DNA from: Candidatus Nitrososphaera evergladensis SR1
GTDB lineage: Archaea; Thermoproteota; Nitrososphaeria; Nitrososphaerales; Nitrososphaeraceae
Direction: 5' to 3'
DNA length: 64,000 nt
Assembly (NCBI RefSeq): GCF_000730285.1
Contig: NZ_CP007174.1
Location: 2,170,001-2,234,000, forward strand
Shown: positions 42,028 through 49,744 of the stretch, piece after piece
How positions within the stretch are numbered: position 1 is the stretch's first letter
Layout: each line of letters begins with the position of its first letter
Translations under genes and position numbers: made by a program
The notes under the pieces: generated by a model
Seen by the model: the letters and a program-made list of their open reading frames with translations, nothing else
What the model was told of the DNA's origin: nothing
The model's database searches: none

Positions 42028-42726
42028 TTAATTTGTGGTGGTCGGGGTGCTGCTGATGGCGCTGCTTGTGACCAGCAATTTGCCAAGCGTGGTCAGCTTT
42101 GCAGATATCTTGCCCCTGTCGCCCTTTTCCACTTCAAGCAGGCCAAGGTCTGCAAGCCCTTTGGATTCACGCGAGCCCATCACGTGATAGCTGAGCAAGG
42201 GCTTGCCGTAGCCTGACACTTGCTCGAGCTGATCCAGACTCTCGATGGCGCCGCCGGCGCCGTGGATTGCCTTCAGTATCCTGATCTTTGCTTCAGAGAT
42301 TATTTCGCTGTAGCTGAGTTTCAGAACAGGCATGAGCAAGGGCGCGCCGGCGGAGTCCATCCCGAAAGCCTTGATTCCGTTGATAAAAGCCGCAGACAGC
42401 GCCGCGCATCCCATCAGCTTGTCCCCGCAGCTCACGTTCACGAGGACCTGCTGGAACTCTTTTTGAGAGATGTTGTTGAGGATTTCGCCCACCCTTTCCA
42501 TCGTGTCCCTGATGACGTTTTCACGCGTGACCAGGCTCAGCGTGACTGTCAGGCCAAGGACTGTCCGGAGCTTCCTTGCAAACTCTTCTGCCTTTTGCCT
42601 GTCAGAGTTGTAGCACAGGAGCACCAGCTGGTGTACGGGGAAATTTCTGATGCCGGCAGCAATGCCTTCCTGACCTTCGCTTCCAAAAGTCGCTATCTGG
42701 AGCGTGGTCATTTGCTGCTGAGACAT
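42028..42726 (-). CDS. CARF-like domain protein with C-terminal winged helix (Csa3/DUF6293-like)
   Basis: 232 residues. The N-terminal Rossmann-like half begins TLQIATFGSEGQEGIAAGIR, has VHQLVLLCYNSD and, after helices, LVNVSCGDKLMGCAALSAAF, which corresponds to the N-x-(T/S)-x-G-x-K-x-M nucleotide-ligand motif of CARF domains. The C-terminal half (KIRILKAIHGAGGAIESLDQ through HVMGSRESKGLADLGLLEVE) is a winged helix. Related proteins are CRISPR regulators (Csa3) or the archaeal DUF6293 group. No cas gene or repeat array is in this window, so it may respond to a nucleotide signal independently of CRISPR. Confidence 0.7.
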   Translation of the reverse strand: MSQQQMTTLQIATFGSEGQEGIAAGIRNFPVHQLVLLCYNSDRQKAEEFARKLRTVLGLTVTLSLVTRENVIRDTMERVGEILNNISQKEFQQVLVNVSCGDKLMGCAALSAAFINGIKAFGMDSAGAPLLMPVLKLSYSEIISEAKIRILKAIHGAGGAIESLDQLEQVSGYGKPLLSYHVMGSRESKGLADLGLLEVEKGDRGKISAKLTTLGKLLVTSSAISSTPTTTN

Positions 42727-42820
42727 ATGGGATAAATTGAGCGAATGATAGTATTAAAAATAGCGTTAAACCGTTCAATTTTTCCTTTAACAGAAGAAAA
42801 GGAGAGCCGTACTAAAAATA

Positions 42821-43180
42821 TTATTTGGAGTCAAGCGCCGCATAGCATGTCCCGCATTTGGATTTGTATCTATATTCAAGACCAAATCCGACTGCAAGCA
42901 CAGCTATAAGGGTAGTAAATGTAACCCATGCCGGCAGATTTACCACTCCTATAGTGTCCAGGAGAGCCAAAATGCCAAGTCCCAAGAATCCCGGCCCGGT
43001 TATTTTGCAGTGGTATCTGCCGCATGAGCCATAATTGACTAGACACAATGCACCTGCTGCAAACCAGCCCGCGACTAGCGCCCATCCTTCATACGGAGAT
43101 GGCATCAAGTTATCTGCCAACACCATGTATCCGATTATTGCCAGCCAACCCCACAGGGGAATCTCCTTATGCCTAGCCAT
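42821..43180 (-). CDS. Small membrane protein with Cys motifs, divergent to HTH-10 regulator
   Basis: 119 residues from ATG 43180 (GTG 43213 possible). Four hydrophobic stretches: WGWLAIIGYMVLADNLM, ALVAGWFAAGALCLVNY, GFLGLGILALLDTIGVV and FTTLIAVLAVGFGL. NYGSCGRYHCKITGPGFLG and the C-terminal KSKCGTCYAAL hold two Cys pairs suited to thiophilic metals. Its minus-strand TATA box (GGGTATAAAG) lies on the same 19-bp motif as that of merB, so mercury-linked expression is likely. Transport or sensing of Hg is inferred, not shown. Confidence 0.65.
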   Translation of the reverse strand: MARHKEIPLWGWLAIIGYMVLADNLMPSPYEGWALVAGWFAAGALCLVNYGSCGRYHCKITGPGFLGLGILALLDTIGVVNLPAWVTFTTLIAVLAVGFGLEYRYKSKCGTCYAALDSK

Positions 43181-43247
43181 AGGTTCAACCGGTTGCCGAT
43201 TGTTCTGTCTCACAGGTCTGCTTTACAGAAGCAATACATTTTTCCTT

Positions 43248-43266
43248 TATACCCCACAGGTTGGGC
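43248..43266. promoter_or_regulatory. Shared 19-bp motif in the divergent regulator promoter (probable mercury operator 1)
   Basis: TATACCCCACAGGTTGGGC matches 44733-44751 at 17 of 19 positions (TATACCCYACAGGTYGGGC). On the minus strand it includes the TATA box of the 42821 gene; on the plus strand it lies four to five bases before the TTTATTATT box of the regulator gene. Confidence 0.7.
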
Positions 43267-43311
43267 ACATTTATTATTAGAAACAAGATACTATTAGTAA
43301 GCGTATGCAGC

Positions 43312-43962
43312 ATGCGGCGCGTAACTCTGGAATTCAACTATCAAGATGCATGGAAGCAGATCTTTGGTTCCAATTACGGCAAGGTCGAGGTTCTTGAGGC
43401 TCTCAGGTGCTTCAGGTGCGATACTCAGGGTCTAGCCCTCATCTGCAGGATAAGATTGAAGGACAAGAGTATGGATGTGAAGGATTTAGTAGGTAATGGA
43501 CTTCTTACAAATCTAGAGGTTCTTTACAGGGAAAAGGACGGGTCACTGGTGGTTTTTCTTGAAGGAGAGACCGTTGTCCCGCAATCGCCGGGGAATCTCT
43601 ATCGGCCCAGATTGCTAATGGCTCGACCGCCAGAATTTTTGGATGTAAATAGAATGAAGGCAGAGCTGGTAGGCAAAGAGACAGAAATAAAGAAATTCCT
43701 TCAATATACGAATAAGTTGAGTAGTACGTACAAGATCCTTGGACTCACTTCGGTCGATACAAAAGCAGAATCGCCTCTGTCAAAGCTGACCCTTAAACAA
43801 AGACAGACGCTTCTCATGGCTTTTGCTCTGGGCTACTATGACGTGCCAAGAAGGATTTCCTCAGAAGAGCTCTCCCGTCACCTGAATGCTGACAAGTCCA
43901 CCGTTGTTGAGCACTTGAGGAAGGCCGAGAGAAAGCTCATTGACGGAATCATAGCCGGATAA
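43312..43962 (+). CDS. Bat/HTH-10 family transcriptional regulator
   Basis: 216 residues from ATG 43312, after a TTTATTATT box (43270-43278). The N-terminal two thirds carry an ALRCFRCDTQGLALICRIRL segment (Cys pair, C-F-R-C) and a C-terminal helix-turn-helix of the bacterio-opsin activator type: LTLKQRQTLLMAFALGYYDV, PRRISSEELSRHLNADKSTV, VEHLRKAERKLIDGI. The CxxC could sense a metal. Placed between a Cys-rich membrane protein and merB with a repeated promoter motif at both, it is the best candidate for the mercury-responsive regulator (inference). Confidence 0.85.
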   Translation: MRRVTLEFNYQDAWKQIFGSNYGKVEVLEALRCFRCDTQGLALICRIRLKDKSMDVKDLVGNGLLTNLEVLYREKDGSLVVFLEGETVVPQSPGNLYRPRLLMARPPEFLDVNRMKAELVGKETEIKKFLQYTNKLSSTYKILGLTSVDTKAESPLSKLTLKQRQTLLMAFALGYYDVPRRISSEELSRHLNADKSTVVEHLRKAERKLIDGIIAG

Positions 43963-43983
43963 AATAAAATGAAAAAAGCTATA

Positions 43984-44003
43984 TGATGCCCTGTTGAGCA
44001 TCA
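43984..44003. terminator. Short hairpin between convergent regulator and merB
   Basis: TGATGC (43984-43989) pairs with GCATCA (43998-44003) around an eight-base loop, in a 53-base gap between two convergent stops. Confidence 0.35.
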
Positions 44004-44015
44004 TGCAAGAAAATT

Positions 44016-44699
44016 TCAGCAGCATATTCTTTCCTGCCGTACAGTCATGTCGCCGTACTTGTTCAGAATTATGTGCTTCATCGCTTGATAGACATCGTTT
44101 GCAGGATAGAACATCTTGTCTGGATGCTTTTCAATCCATCTTGATGCTGTTTCAGGAGAGCTGAAGAAATGCACATGGCAGCATCCGCTACCTCGGATGT
44201 TTGTAGCATCTACGTTCTTTACCCATGATACAACAGCACTTTTAGGCTCTATCTCCACCACTCTGTCAGGCGTTACACCGACTCGAATCTTCTCTCCAGT
44301 CACAGGATCGGGCGATTCTATATAGGCAGTGTGATTGAGCATGACTGGAAAGAGCAGTGCGTCCGCCGCGCACCATGTGTACAGCTTGCGGCCGTCAACT
44401 TTGTAGACATGCGGAGTTGGAACTAGAGTCAGACCGACTCCCAGTACGTTGCCGTCTTTGTCGAATTCTGCGCCAAATCCGCGAAGAGTAGAGATCACCT
44501 TGTCTGTCAGGACTTGTAGGCGTATAGCTATTTCGTCAGGTGGAACGGGACAGCCATTTGCCAGTAGTTGCAACGTTTGACCGAAAATACGCCGCTGTTC
44601 TTGTTCTGGGATGAGGCTTTCAAAGATGTCTGTTGCAATCTTGTCGATTGCTTGTTGCACTTCGTTGCCGTTCATTTTCTTTTGGTTGGTTTTAGCCAT
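44016..44699 (-). CDS. merB: Alkylmercury (organomercurial) lyase
   Basis: MerB cleaves carbon-mercury bonds, releasing Hg2+. The 227-residue protein shows TLVPTPHVYKVDGRKLYTWC, with C110 and D113 (WCAAD) and C173 (GSGCCHVHFFSS), matching E. coli MerB C96, D99 and C159 with the same spacing of 3 and 63 residues. AYIESPDPVTGEKIRVGVTP and HVHFFSSPETASRWIEKHPD are also family-typical. It ends in an additional CC. No merA reductase lies in the window, so the fate of Hg2+ is unclear. The TATA box overlaps a motif shared with the neighbouring regulator. Confidence 0.93.
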   Translation of the reverse strand: MAKTNQKKMNGNEVQQAIDKIATDIFESLIPEQEQRRIFGQTLQLLANGCPVPPDEIAIRLQVLTDKVISTLRGFGAEFDKDGNVLGVGLTLVPTPHVYKVDGRKLYTWCAADALLFPVMLNHTAYIESPDPVTGEKIRVGVTPDRVVEIEPKSAVVSWVKNVDATNIRGSGCCHVHFFSSPETASRWIEKHPDKMFYPANDVYQAMKHIILNKYGDMTVRQERICC

Positions 44700-44732
44700 G
44701 CAACTAACTAGGAGCGTGCAGCGGATTAGTTC

Positions 44733-44751
44733 TATACCCTACAGGTCGGGC
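44733..44751 (-). promoter_or_regulatory. Shared 19-bp motif at the merB promoter (probable mercury operator 2)
   Basis: TATACCCTACAGGTCGGGC. Read on the minus strand it gives CCTGTAGGGTATAGAAC, the same placement on the TATA box as in the 42821 gene (CCTGTGGGGTATAAAGG). Confidence 0.7.
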
Positions 44752-44875
44752 TCTTCAAGGGTTCAGAGTGTTTTGTTCACACATCAAACAGGATTGCCAG
44801 TTAATGGGCAAGATAATACTGTTGCATATATCATTACCCCTTGCCTCCTGTTCTGCATCAGAATCATAGTTTAAT

Positions 44876-46084
44876 TCATCCTTCTTTGTGCATGTGCTTT
44901 GATACTGTTTCTTCGCCAAAGAATGGGCAGTTTACAACATGCTTGCCTTCCATCGCAGGGGCCAGCGTGATCGAGCCATCTGCAACCATTGTGTTTATGT
45001 CTCCTAGATTTTCCAGAACCCGGGCCTGCGATGGATCCTTCCACTGGATGAAGGAGATCTTCCACATGGGGCTGTACTTTGCGCTGTCGTCAGGATTTGC
45101 CCCACCGATGCCTGCCTGAAAGCCCATCGGGCCGGTTCCATTTATGCCGTTTGTAAACTGGAACAGGTCAACTGCGACTGGAGTCCTCGCAAGTTTTTCG
45201 TCCGCCGGCACGCTGGCCACCCCCATCATCGTTGCCGGCATTTCAGGCGTGGCGTCTGTCACCACATAGTAGATTGTTTTCCCGTCTGGTCCCCATCCCC
45301 TGTGGGCAACCATCGTGACGAGCATCCTGTCCGTGTCTATGTTGAGAATCTGGCCTCCTACGTACGGCGAGTCATCGGTGATGTTGTCCCTGTCGTCCCG
45401 GATCTTTAGCGAGCCGCCGTCCCACTTGATCGTAGGGTGGTTTACGATAATGCCGGTCTTTGTCACGCTCAGCTGTCCAGAGCTTTGCGCATCCATGATC
45501 TGCTGGACCGAAGTTAATTCTCTTGGAGCTGCGCCTTCTTTCCAACTTGCCATGTTGACCTGCCACAGCGGGCTGTAATTCCTGTCGCCGGGTTTGGATG
45601 TTACCACGGGCAGTTGGAACCCAAATGTGCCATTGCCTTTAATGCCGTTAGTAAAGACGTATGCCTGGTTGCGCGCATCCTGCGGGGCCTTGGCAAGCAG
45701 CGGCGCAAAGTTGACTGCAAATCCACTCTTGTTAGTTAGCTGGGCGGCAAAGTTCTGGTCCGACGCGTCGGTCGTTATAAAGAATATCTCTTTTCCATCT
45801 TGGTATCCCTTCTCAAGGGGCATGTCTATTGGGACGCTTGCCCTTGACAGCTTTAGAACCGAGCCGGCGTTGATGTCCACTACCGTGGCGTTAGACGCTG
45901 CAACAGCAGTAGCAGTACCTGCCTGATCCTCTGTCGATTGTTGTTGTAGTGATGTCGCTGTCGCAGTTTCCTGCTGTTGCATTGATGACAAAGAAGCAGA
46001 CATGACGACCAGTATTGCGATTATCAAAACTGATGCAGCTACTGTAGAGGTAACTACACTCTTTTTCGTCTTTGACAAAACCAT
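44876..46084 (-). CDS. Secreted protein with duplicated domain (DUF7482-like)
   Basis: 402 residues with an N-terminal hydrophobic helix (VVTSTVAASVLIIAILVVMS), a Gln/Thr/Ala-rich linker, and two homologous halves: GKEIFFITTDASDQNFA... SPLWQVNMASWKEG... and GKTIYYVVTDATPEMPA... SPMWKISFIQWKDP, each with an FTNGIxGxGxxGFQ loop. I associate this with the archaeal DUF7482 family; the function is unknown. The C-terminus has HVVNCPFFGEETVSKHMHKEG, a Cys and three His that might bind metal. A minus-strand TTTTATACG box at about 46107-46115 precedes the ATG. Confidence 0.7.
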   Translation of the reverse strand: MVLSKTKKSVVTSTVAASVLIIAILVVMSASLSSMQQQETATATSLQQQSTEDQAGTATAVAASNATVVDINAGSVLKLSRASVPIDMPLEKGYQDGKEIFFITTDASDQNFAAQLTNKSGFAVNFAPLLAKAPQDARNQAYVFTNGIKGNGTFGFQLPVVTSKPGDRNYSPLWQVNMASWKEGAAPRELTSVQQIMDAQSSGQLSVTKTGIIVNHPTIKWDGGSLKIRDDRDNITDDSPYVGGQILNIDTDRMLVTMVAHRGWGPDGKTIYYVVTDATPEMPATMMGVASVPADEKLARTPVAVDLFQFTNGINGTGPMGFQAGIGGANPDDSAKYSPMWKISFIQWKDPSQARVLENLGDINTMVADGSITLAPAMEGKHVVNCPFFGEETVSKHMHKEG

Positions 46085-46254
46085 CTATGCTCTTTCGACG
46101 GCTTGTGCGTATAAAACGAGTATTTCCAACAGTTCAAGATTGACTTTAAGCGTTTGATTTCAGAGACGGCGGCAACAGCGAGAGTCAAATTAGCTTGAAT
46201 TGGGACCGAATTGGGAAAAAGTAAATTAGGCAAGCCGAGAGCCCAAAATCCGTA

Positions 46255-46557
46255 TTGGTGGACTTTATGCTTGGTGCCGCAGGGGCCGCCCTTTTGAACA
46301 TCGGGCTCCTCGGAGGCATAGTCGCGCTCTACATACAGAGCCTGAGAGTGATAAAGTCCTACTTTACATGGGGCCTCGTCATAGTGGCGTCGCTTTTCAT
46401 AGTCCAGAATATTGTCATAGTCATCTTTTGGTCAAACCTCTACCTTGCAGGTCCATCGATAAAGGCCATAGTAGATGCAGCGGCGCCGTACCTGTTTGCG
46501 ATAAACGCGGCCCAGTCAGGCGGGCTTGCAGTTCTTTTCTGGATAACTAGAAGGTAA
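46255..46557 (+). CDS. Three-helix membrane protein of unknown function
   Basis: 100 residues, nearly all hydrophobic: GAAGAALLNIGLLGGIVALY, SYFTWGLVIVASLFIVQNIV and AAPYLFAINAAQSGGLAVLF, with the basic end WITRR. Possibly part of a small family of thaumarchaeal membrane proteins, but I do not recognise it. TTG 46255 and GTG 46258 lie about 30 bases after GTAAATTAG (46221-46229); ATG 46267 is a further option. Confidence 0.6.
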   Translation: MVDFMLGAAGAALLNIGLLGGIVALYIQSLRVIKSYFTWGLVIVASLFIVQNIVIVIFWSNLYLAGPSIKAIVDAAAPYLFAINAAQSGGLAVLFWITRR

Positions 46558-46823
46558 CATACAGCCTCCATGATGTAACTTTGAACTAATGTATGCGCAA
46601 ATTGCAAGGCTAAAACCTGAGATGATGTTTTTATCCACTGCACGACAGTATTCTGGGCCAAATGCCAACTTGACAATAGTTGGCTCCATTCATGAAGCTC
46701 AAGTTATATATCACATACATAGCCTTACTTTTTCCAAAACATTGCATCAGCGGCTTTATAAACACCATAATATTGCCATCACTTCGATTAACCCTTTAAA
46801 ATTGTAGTCCCTAGTATACGGTA

Positions 46824-47405
46824 ATGTCAAGGCTTGGAAGGTACGAAAAAGTGGTTATTCTAGCCATGTTGGCTACAGGATTAGTGACTGCGTCAATGAC
46901 AATGGCAGTTGCACCGCGGGCTTTTGCGCAAGCTGCAGTTTCAGCAGCCGCACAATTGTCGTCTACTGAATCAATCCAACCAACTGATACTGCGCCAGTA
47001 GTCGTTACCATGAACTCTAACGATTACATCAATGCGGGCGTCACGCACAGCAACACTTCAAACACGGGCGATGTGGTCGTCAACGAACCCGGGGCTTACC
47101 TGATCGTGGCAGCAGGCCAGGTGGGAAAGACGTCAGGCAACAATACAACTTGCAATGTCGATTTGTGGCTTAGGCAAAATGACAAAGATGTAGCAAATAG
47201 CAATACTCGCGCTTCAGTCATTTCAACAAATGACACTATCGTCCTCGTATCGCAAGCAATTTTACTATTGAACAAGGGCGACAAGATAAATACAATGGTG
47301 TCAGTGTCTGCTACCGACCAAGGTTGCGGCCTTATCAATACCGCACCAGCTGGCGAGCCAGATATTCCTGCAATCATATTCAGTATCGCAAGGATAGGTG
47401 ATTGA
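46824..47405 (+). CDS. Secreted protein with C1q/TNF-like jelly-roll domain
   Basis: 193 residues: a signal peptide (VVILAMLATGLVTASMTMAV...AFA) and a beta domain with VVVNEPGAYLIVAAGQVGKT, CNVDLWLRQNDKDVANSNTR, VSQAILLLNKGDKINTMVSV, which follows the strand order of C1q/BclA-type jelly rolls. Two Cys (one in each half) may be bridged. Probably an extracellular or surface protein, ligand unknown. A CCCTTTAAAATT box (46791-46802) and the ATG give a short leader. A strong hairpin follows the gene. Confidence 0.65.
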   Translation: MSRLGRYEKVVILAMLATGLVTASMTMAVAPRAFAQAAVSAAAQLSSTESIQPTDTAPVVVTMNSNDYINAGVTHSNTSNTGDVVVNEPGAYLIVAAGQVGKTSGNNTTCNVDLWLRQNDKDVANSNTRASVISTNDTIVLVSQAILLLNKGDKINTMVSVSATDQGCGLINTAPAGEPDIPAIIFSIARIGD

Positions 47406-47782
47406 TGTACATAGATAGAAAAACAGAGACATCCGCCAATTTTGCTGGACCAAGCGCATAGACCTAGGATGGCAAAAAAAGAAGAGCCATCCTAGGTCTA
47501 TGCTTCCTTATTTCTCCTCCTGGCACACAGCATCTGGTGAGACATCAGGACGCGAATGATAATAATTCAAAATTGAATTACGCCACAGTCCAAATGCAAG
47601 ATTTAATGTAGCAGGCATTATATGCATACATGTTAACAGAATTTATTTTCAATTTTTTGAAAAACATCAGGCAGGGCTCAAAGCCCTATTTTGCATCGAT
47701 ATGCATTACTACTTGATAATTAGTGGCAGTAGAAGAAGAAGGATTTTGTGGACACAAGAGGTAGTAGTAAGAAAAAAGGGAC
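47406..47782. other. 377-base gap with hairpins, no gene seen
   Basis: Contains the 18-bp hairpin described separately and a small hairpin AGGGCT-CAA-AGCCCT at 47673-47687. The rest is AT-rich, with no coding frame that I can support. Confidence 0.5.
47456..47503. terminator. Perfect 18-bp inverted repeat after the jelly-roll gene
   Basis: GCATAGACCTAGGATGGC (47456-47473) and GCCATCCTAGGTCTATGC (47486-47503) are exact complements around a 12-base A-rich loop. It begins about 50 bases after the stop and is followed by TTCCTTATTTCTCC. Such long perfect stems are rare in archaeal termination and may instead protect the mRNA end or be a remnant of an element. Confidence 0.6.
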
Positions 47783-48085
47783 CTACTGTGCCACAAGCTG
47801 CACTTTTTGCTGTTCTTCGGGGTATCCTTTGATCAGGTCGGCCATTCTGTTGAAGTAATGCAGAAACTCTCTTCCCTTTTCGGTTGTGCGGTACACCGGC
47901 GAGCCTTCCATGATGTCTTGCGTAAGCAGGCCCTTTCCAAGCAGTTCGTTTAGGTAGTAGAGTATCTGCTCGTAACTCAGGTTGGCTTTGTACATGATGT
48001 GGGTCTTTTTTATCCCGACCGTTGACAGGGTCAGGACGTCGGCCATGATCTCGATTTTGCCCCTGTTGTTTTTGCGTTCAGACAT
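47783..48085 (-). CDS. Winged-helix regulator (HTH_45/ArnR1-like)
   Basis: 100 residues forming a single winged helix: RGKIEIMADVLTLSTVGIKK, THIMYKANLSYEQILYYLNE, LLGKGLLTQDI and a wing SPVYRTTEKGREFLHYF. This matches the archaeal HTH_45 (ArnR1-like) type. The minus-strand AATAATATAG box (about 48101-48110) lies some 20-27 bases before the ATG, so the gene is probably leaderless. Two palindromes upstream suggest autoregulation. Confidence 0.82.
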   Translation of the reverse strand: MSERKNNRGKIEIMADVLTLSTVGIKKTHIMYKANLSYEQILYYLNELLGKGLLTQDIMEGSPVYRTTEKGREFLHYFNRMADLIKGYPEEQQKVQLVAQ

Positions 48086-48137
48086 GGCTCTATCAGATTG
48101 TTCTATATTATTTTAGGAATAGGGTGGAATTCGTGCT

Positions 48138-48174
48138 GGAACGCGCGTTCCAAATGCCCTTTTTTGGTCCAAAA
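48138..48174. promoter_or_regulatory. Paired palindromes upstream of the winged-helix gene
   Basis: GGAACGCGCGTTCC (48138-48151) is a perfect 14-bp palindrome; TTTTGGTCCAAAA (48162-48174) is palindromic around one base. Both lie 50-90 bases before the regulator start and may be operators. Confidence 0.45.
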
Positions 48175-48298
48175 TATCCCTAAAGCAGCGTTTAGAACGG
48201 CAATCTTGCCCCTGACGCCATGATAACTGCTACTATAACCTAATTACCATAAAATAGCCTAGAAATCAAGACTTTAGGAAATTACCAAAACACTTGTG

Positions 48299-49594
48299 CT
48301 AGAATGAATGAATCAGTCGATTGACGTCGATAAGGGTCTTGGAGGCGGTCGAAAGCGATTCCCGGGCTGACTGGTAATTCCCATCGTCAATTGCAGTTCT
48401 TGCCACGTTGATGAGGCTTATCGCCTCGCGTATCTGGTTTTCAGCCTGCGCGTTGCCGGCTGCATCGGCAAGCAGCTTTTCAGCCCTCTTTTCCAGCCTG
48501 TCGGCAGACGCTGACAGGTTACGCGCTTCTGGACTGTTTACTGCTGCCGCATTATTTTCATGGCTGGTGGCGGCGACTACACTGGCATCATCACCATAAT
48601 TGCCGCTGCTGGCGGCCTGCTCTACAAGCTTGGCTCGCGCCTTGTCCAGCATCGACTCTGTCAGTGCAAGCGTAGGTTCGGCCGAGTTGAGGTCCTTGAC
48701 TCCTATGAGCCTCTTTGCCTCGACGAGCAGCGACTGTATGTCGTCAAATATGGCATCGGTGACGCCGTTCTTTTCCGCAAGGCCTGCAAGCGTGCGGTAA
48801 ATGTTGGCCAGCCTGTCGTACCTGTCGTTTGCGGCCGCCAGTCGCCTTTCTTCGTCCTCGTCTGCCTGGGGCTGCAAGAGCGCCTTTGTGTTTTCCGGCG
48901 AGAGAAGGTCCAGCGCATCTGCAAAGTAGGCAAGCGCCGCGTCCATGTGCTTGTGCGCACTGGATGTTTCGCCGTACTCTGCTGACTGGATTGCAAGCGA
49001 AGCCTCGGACGCGCCAAGCTGGTACTTTTCGACCGCCTGTGTCGGTATAGAGGCGCCAGCCTGTACAAGCTCTTTTATCCTTGCGTTGACCCTGTCCGTT
49101 GCCTGCATCACGGTGTCGCGTACCTGAGCCAGCTCGTCGCTGTGCTCCACCACATTCTCCTCATCGACTATGCGAAAGCCGGTGGTCGCCAGCTGGGCGC
49201 GATAGGCGGCAGTCACGGTGTAGTTGCCGGACCCGCAGTCCACCTTCATGGGCCGGGAAATAAACGAGCCGTCGCGCTCTACCCTGACAAACTGCTGGCC
49301 GCAGATGACGTCGTCCTTTGCCACCTTGACTGTCACGAACTTGGCTTTGTCCTTGTTGCTGTTATCATTATTGTCACCCAAGTCGACAGTCCCGGCCACG
49401 ATGACACGGTCGCCGGAATCAAAAACGCTCTTGTTGGTAGTGACTACAAACGATGATGATGATGATGAGGAGGAAGAGGAAGAGGAAGAGGAAGAGGAAG
49501 AGGCAGATGATTGGCCGTACGCCCCGGGGAGGATTGCGGCAGCAAGCAGCAAAGCTACAAAAGGCAAGCCTAGCCCCTTTACCCCTCCCACCAT
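48299..49594 (-). CDS. Secreted helical protein with poly-Ser linker
   Basis: 431 residues from ATG 49594: signal peptide GLPFVALLLAAAILPGAYG, then a run of about 21 Ser, a beta domain (VVTTNKSVFDSGDRVIVAGT... VRVERDGSFISRPMKVDCGS), and a long helical C-terminal part (RDTVMQATDRVNARIKELVQ; SEASLAIQSAEYGETSSAHK; REAISLINVARTAIDDGNYQ) resembling helical repeats. No transmembrane anchor at the end. The frame opens at 49741, but the extra 49 residues lack secretory character and overlap the divergent gene's promoter. Likely a cell-surface protein of unknown function. Confidence 0.7.
   Translation of the reverse strand: MVGGVKGLGLPFVALLLAAAILPGAYGQSSASSSSSSSSSSSSSSSSSFVVTTNKSVFDSGDRVIVAGTVDLGDNNDNSNKDKAKFVTVKVAKDDVICGQQFVRVERDGSFISRPMKVDCGSGNYTVTAAYRAQLATTGFRIVDEENVVEHSDELAQVRDTVMQATDRVNARIKELVQAGASIPTQAVEKYQLGASEASLAIQSAEYGETSSAHKHMDAALAYFADALDLLSPENTKALLQPQADEDEERRLAAANDRYDRLANIYRTLAGLAEKNGVTDAIFDDIQSLLVEAKRLIGVKDLNSAEPTLALTESMLDKARAKLVEQAASSGNYGDDASVVAATSHENNAAAVNSPEARNLSASADRLEKRAEKLLADAAGNAQAENQIREAISLINVARTAIDDGNYQSARESLSTASKTLIDVNRLIHSF
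49452..49503 (+). repeat. Trinucleotide/hexanucleotide tract encoding poly-Ser
   Basis: GAT repeats run into GAGGAA/GAAGAG repeats, translated on the minus strand as Ser codons (ATC is avoided; TCA/TCC/TCT-type). In-frame length variation by slippage would change only linker length. Confidence 0.75.
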
Positions 49595-49744
49595 GTTCCT
49601 GCTTTTGATAGGGCTGGCGCTTATTTCAGGAACCCTTGAAACGGCCGTTCCTCCATAAAAGTGCGACAATAGTCGCATATGCGGCGGGCGAAGCAGCTGT
49701 TGCGAGTCGTATATATTGCCTGATTGCATACCTCTATCCAAAAT

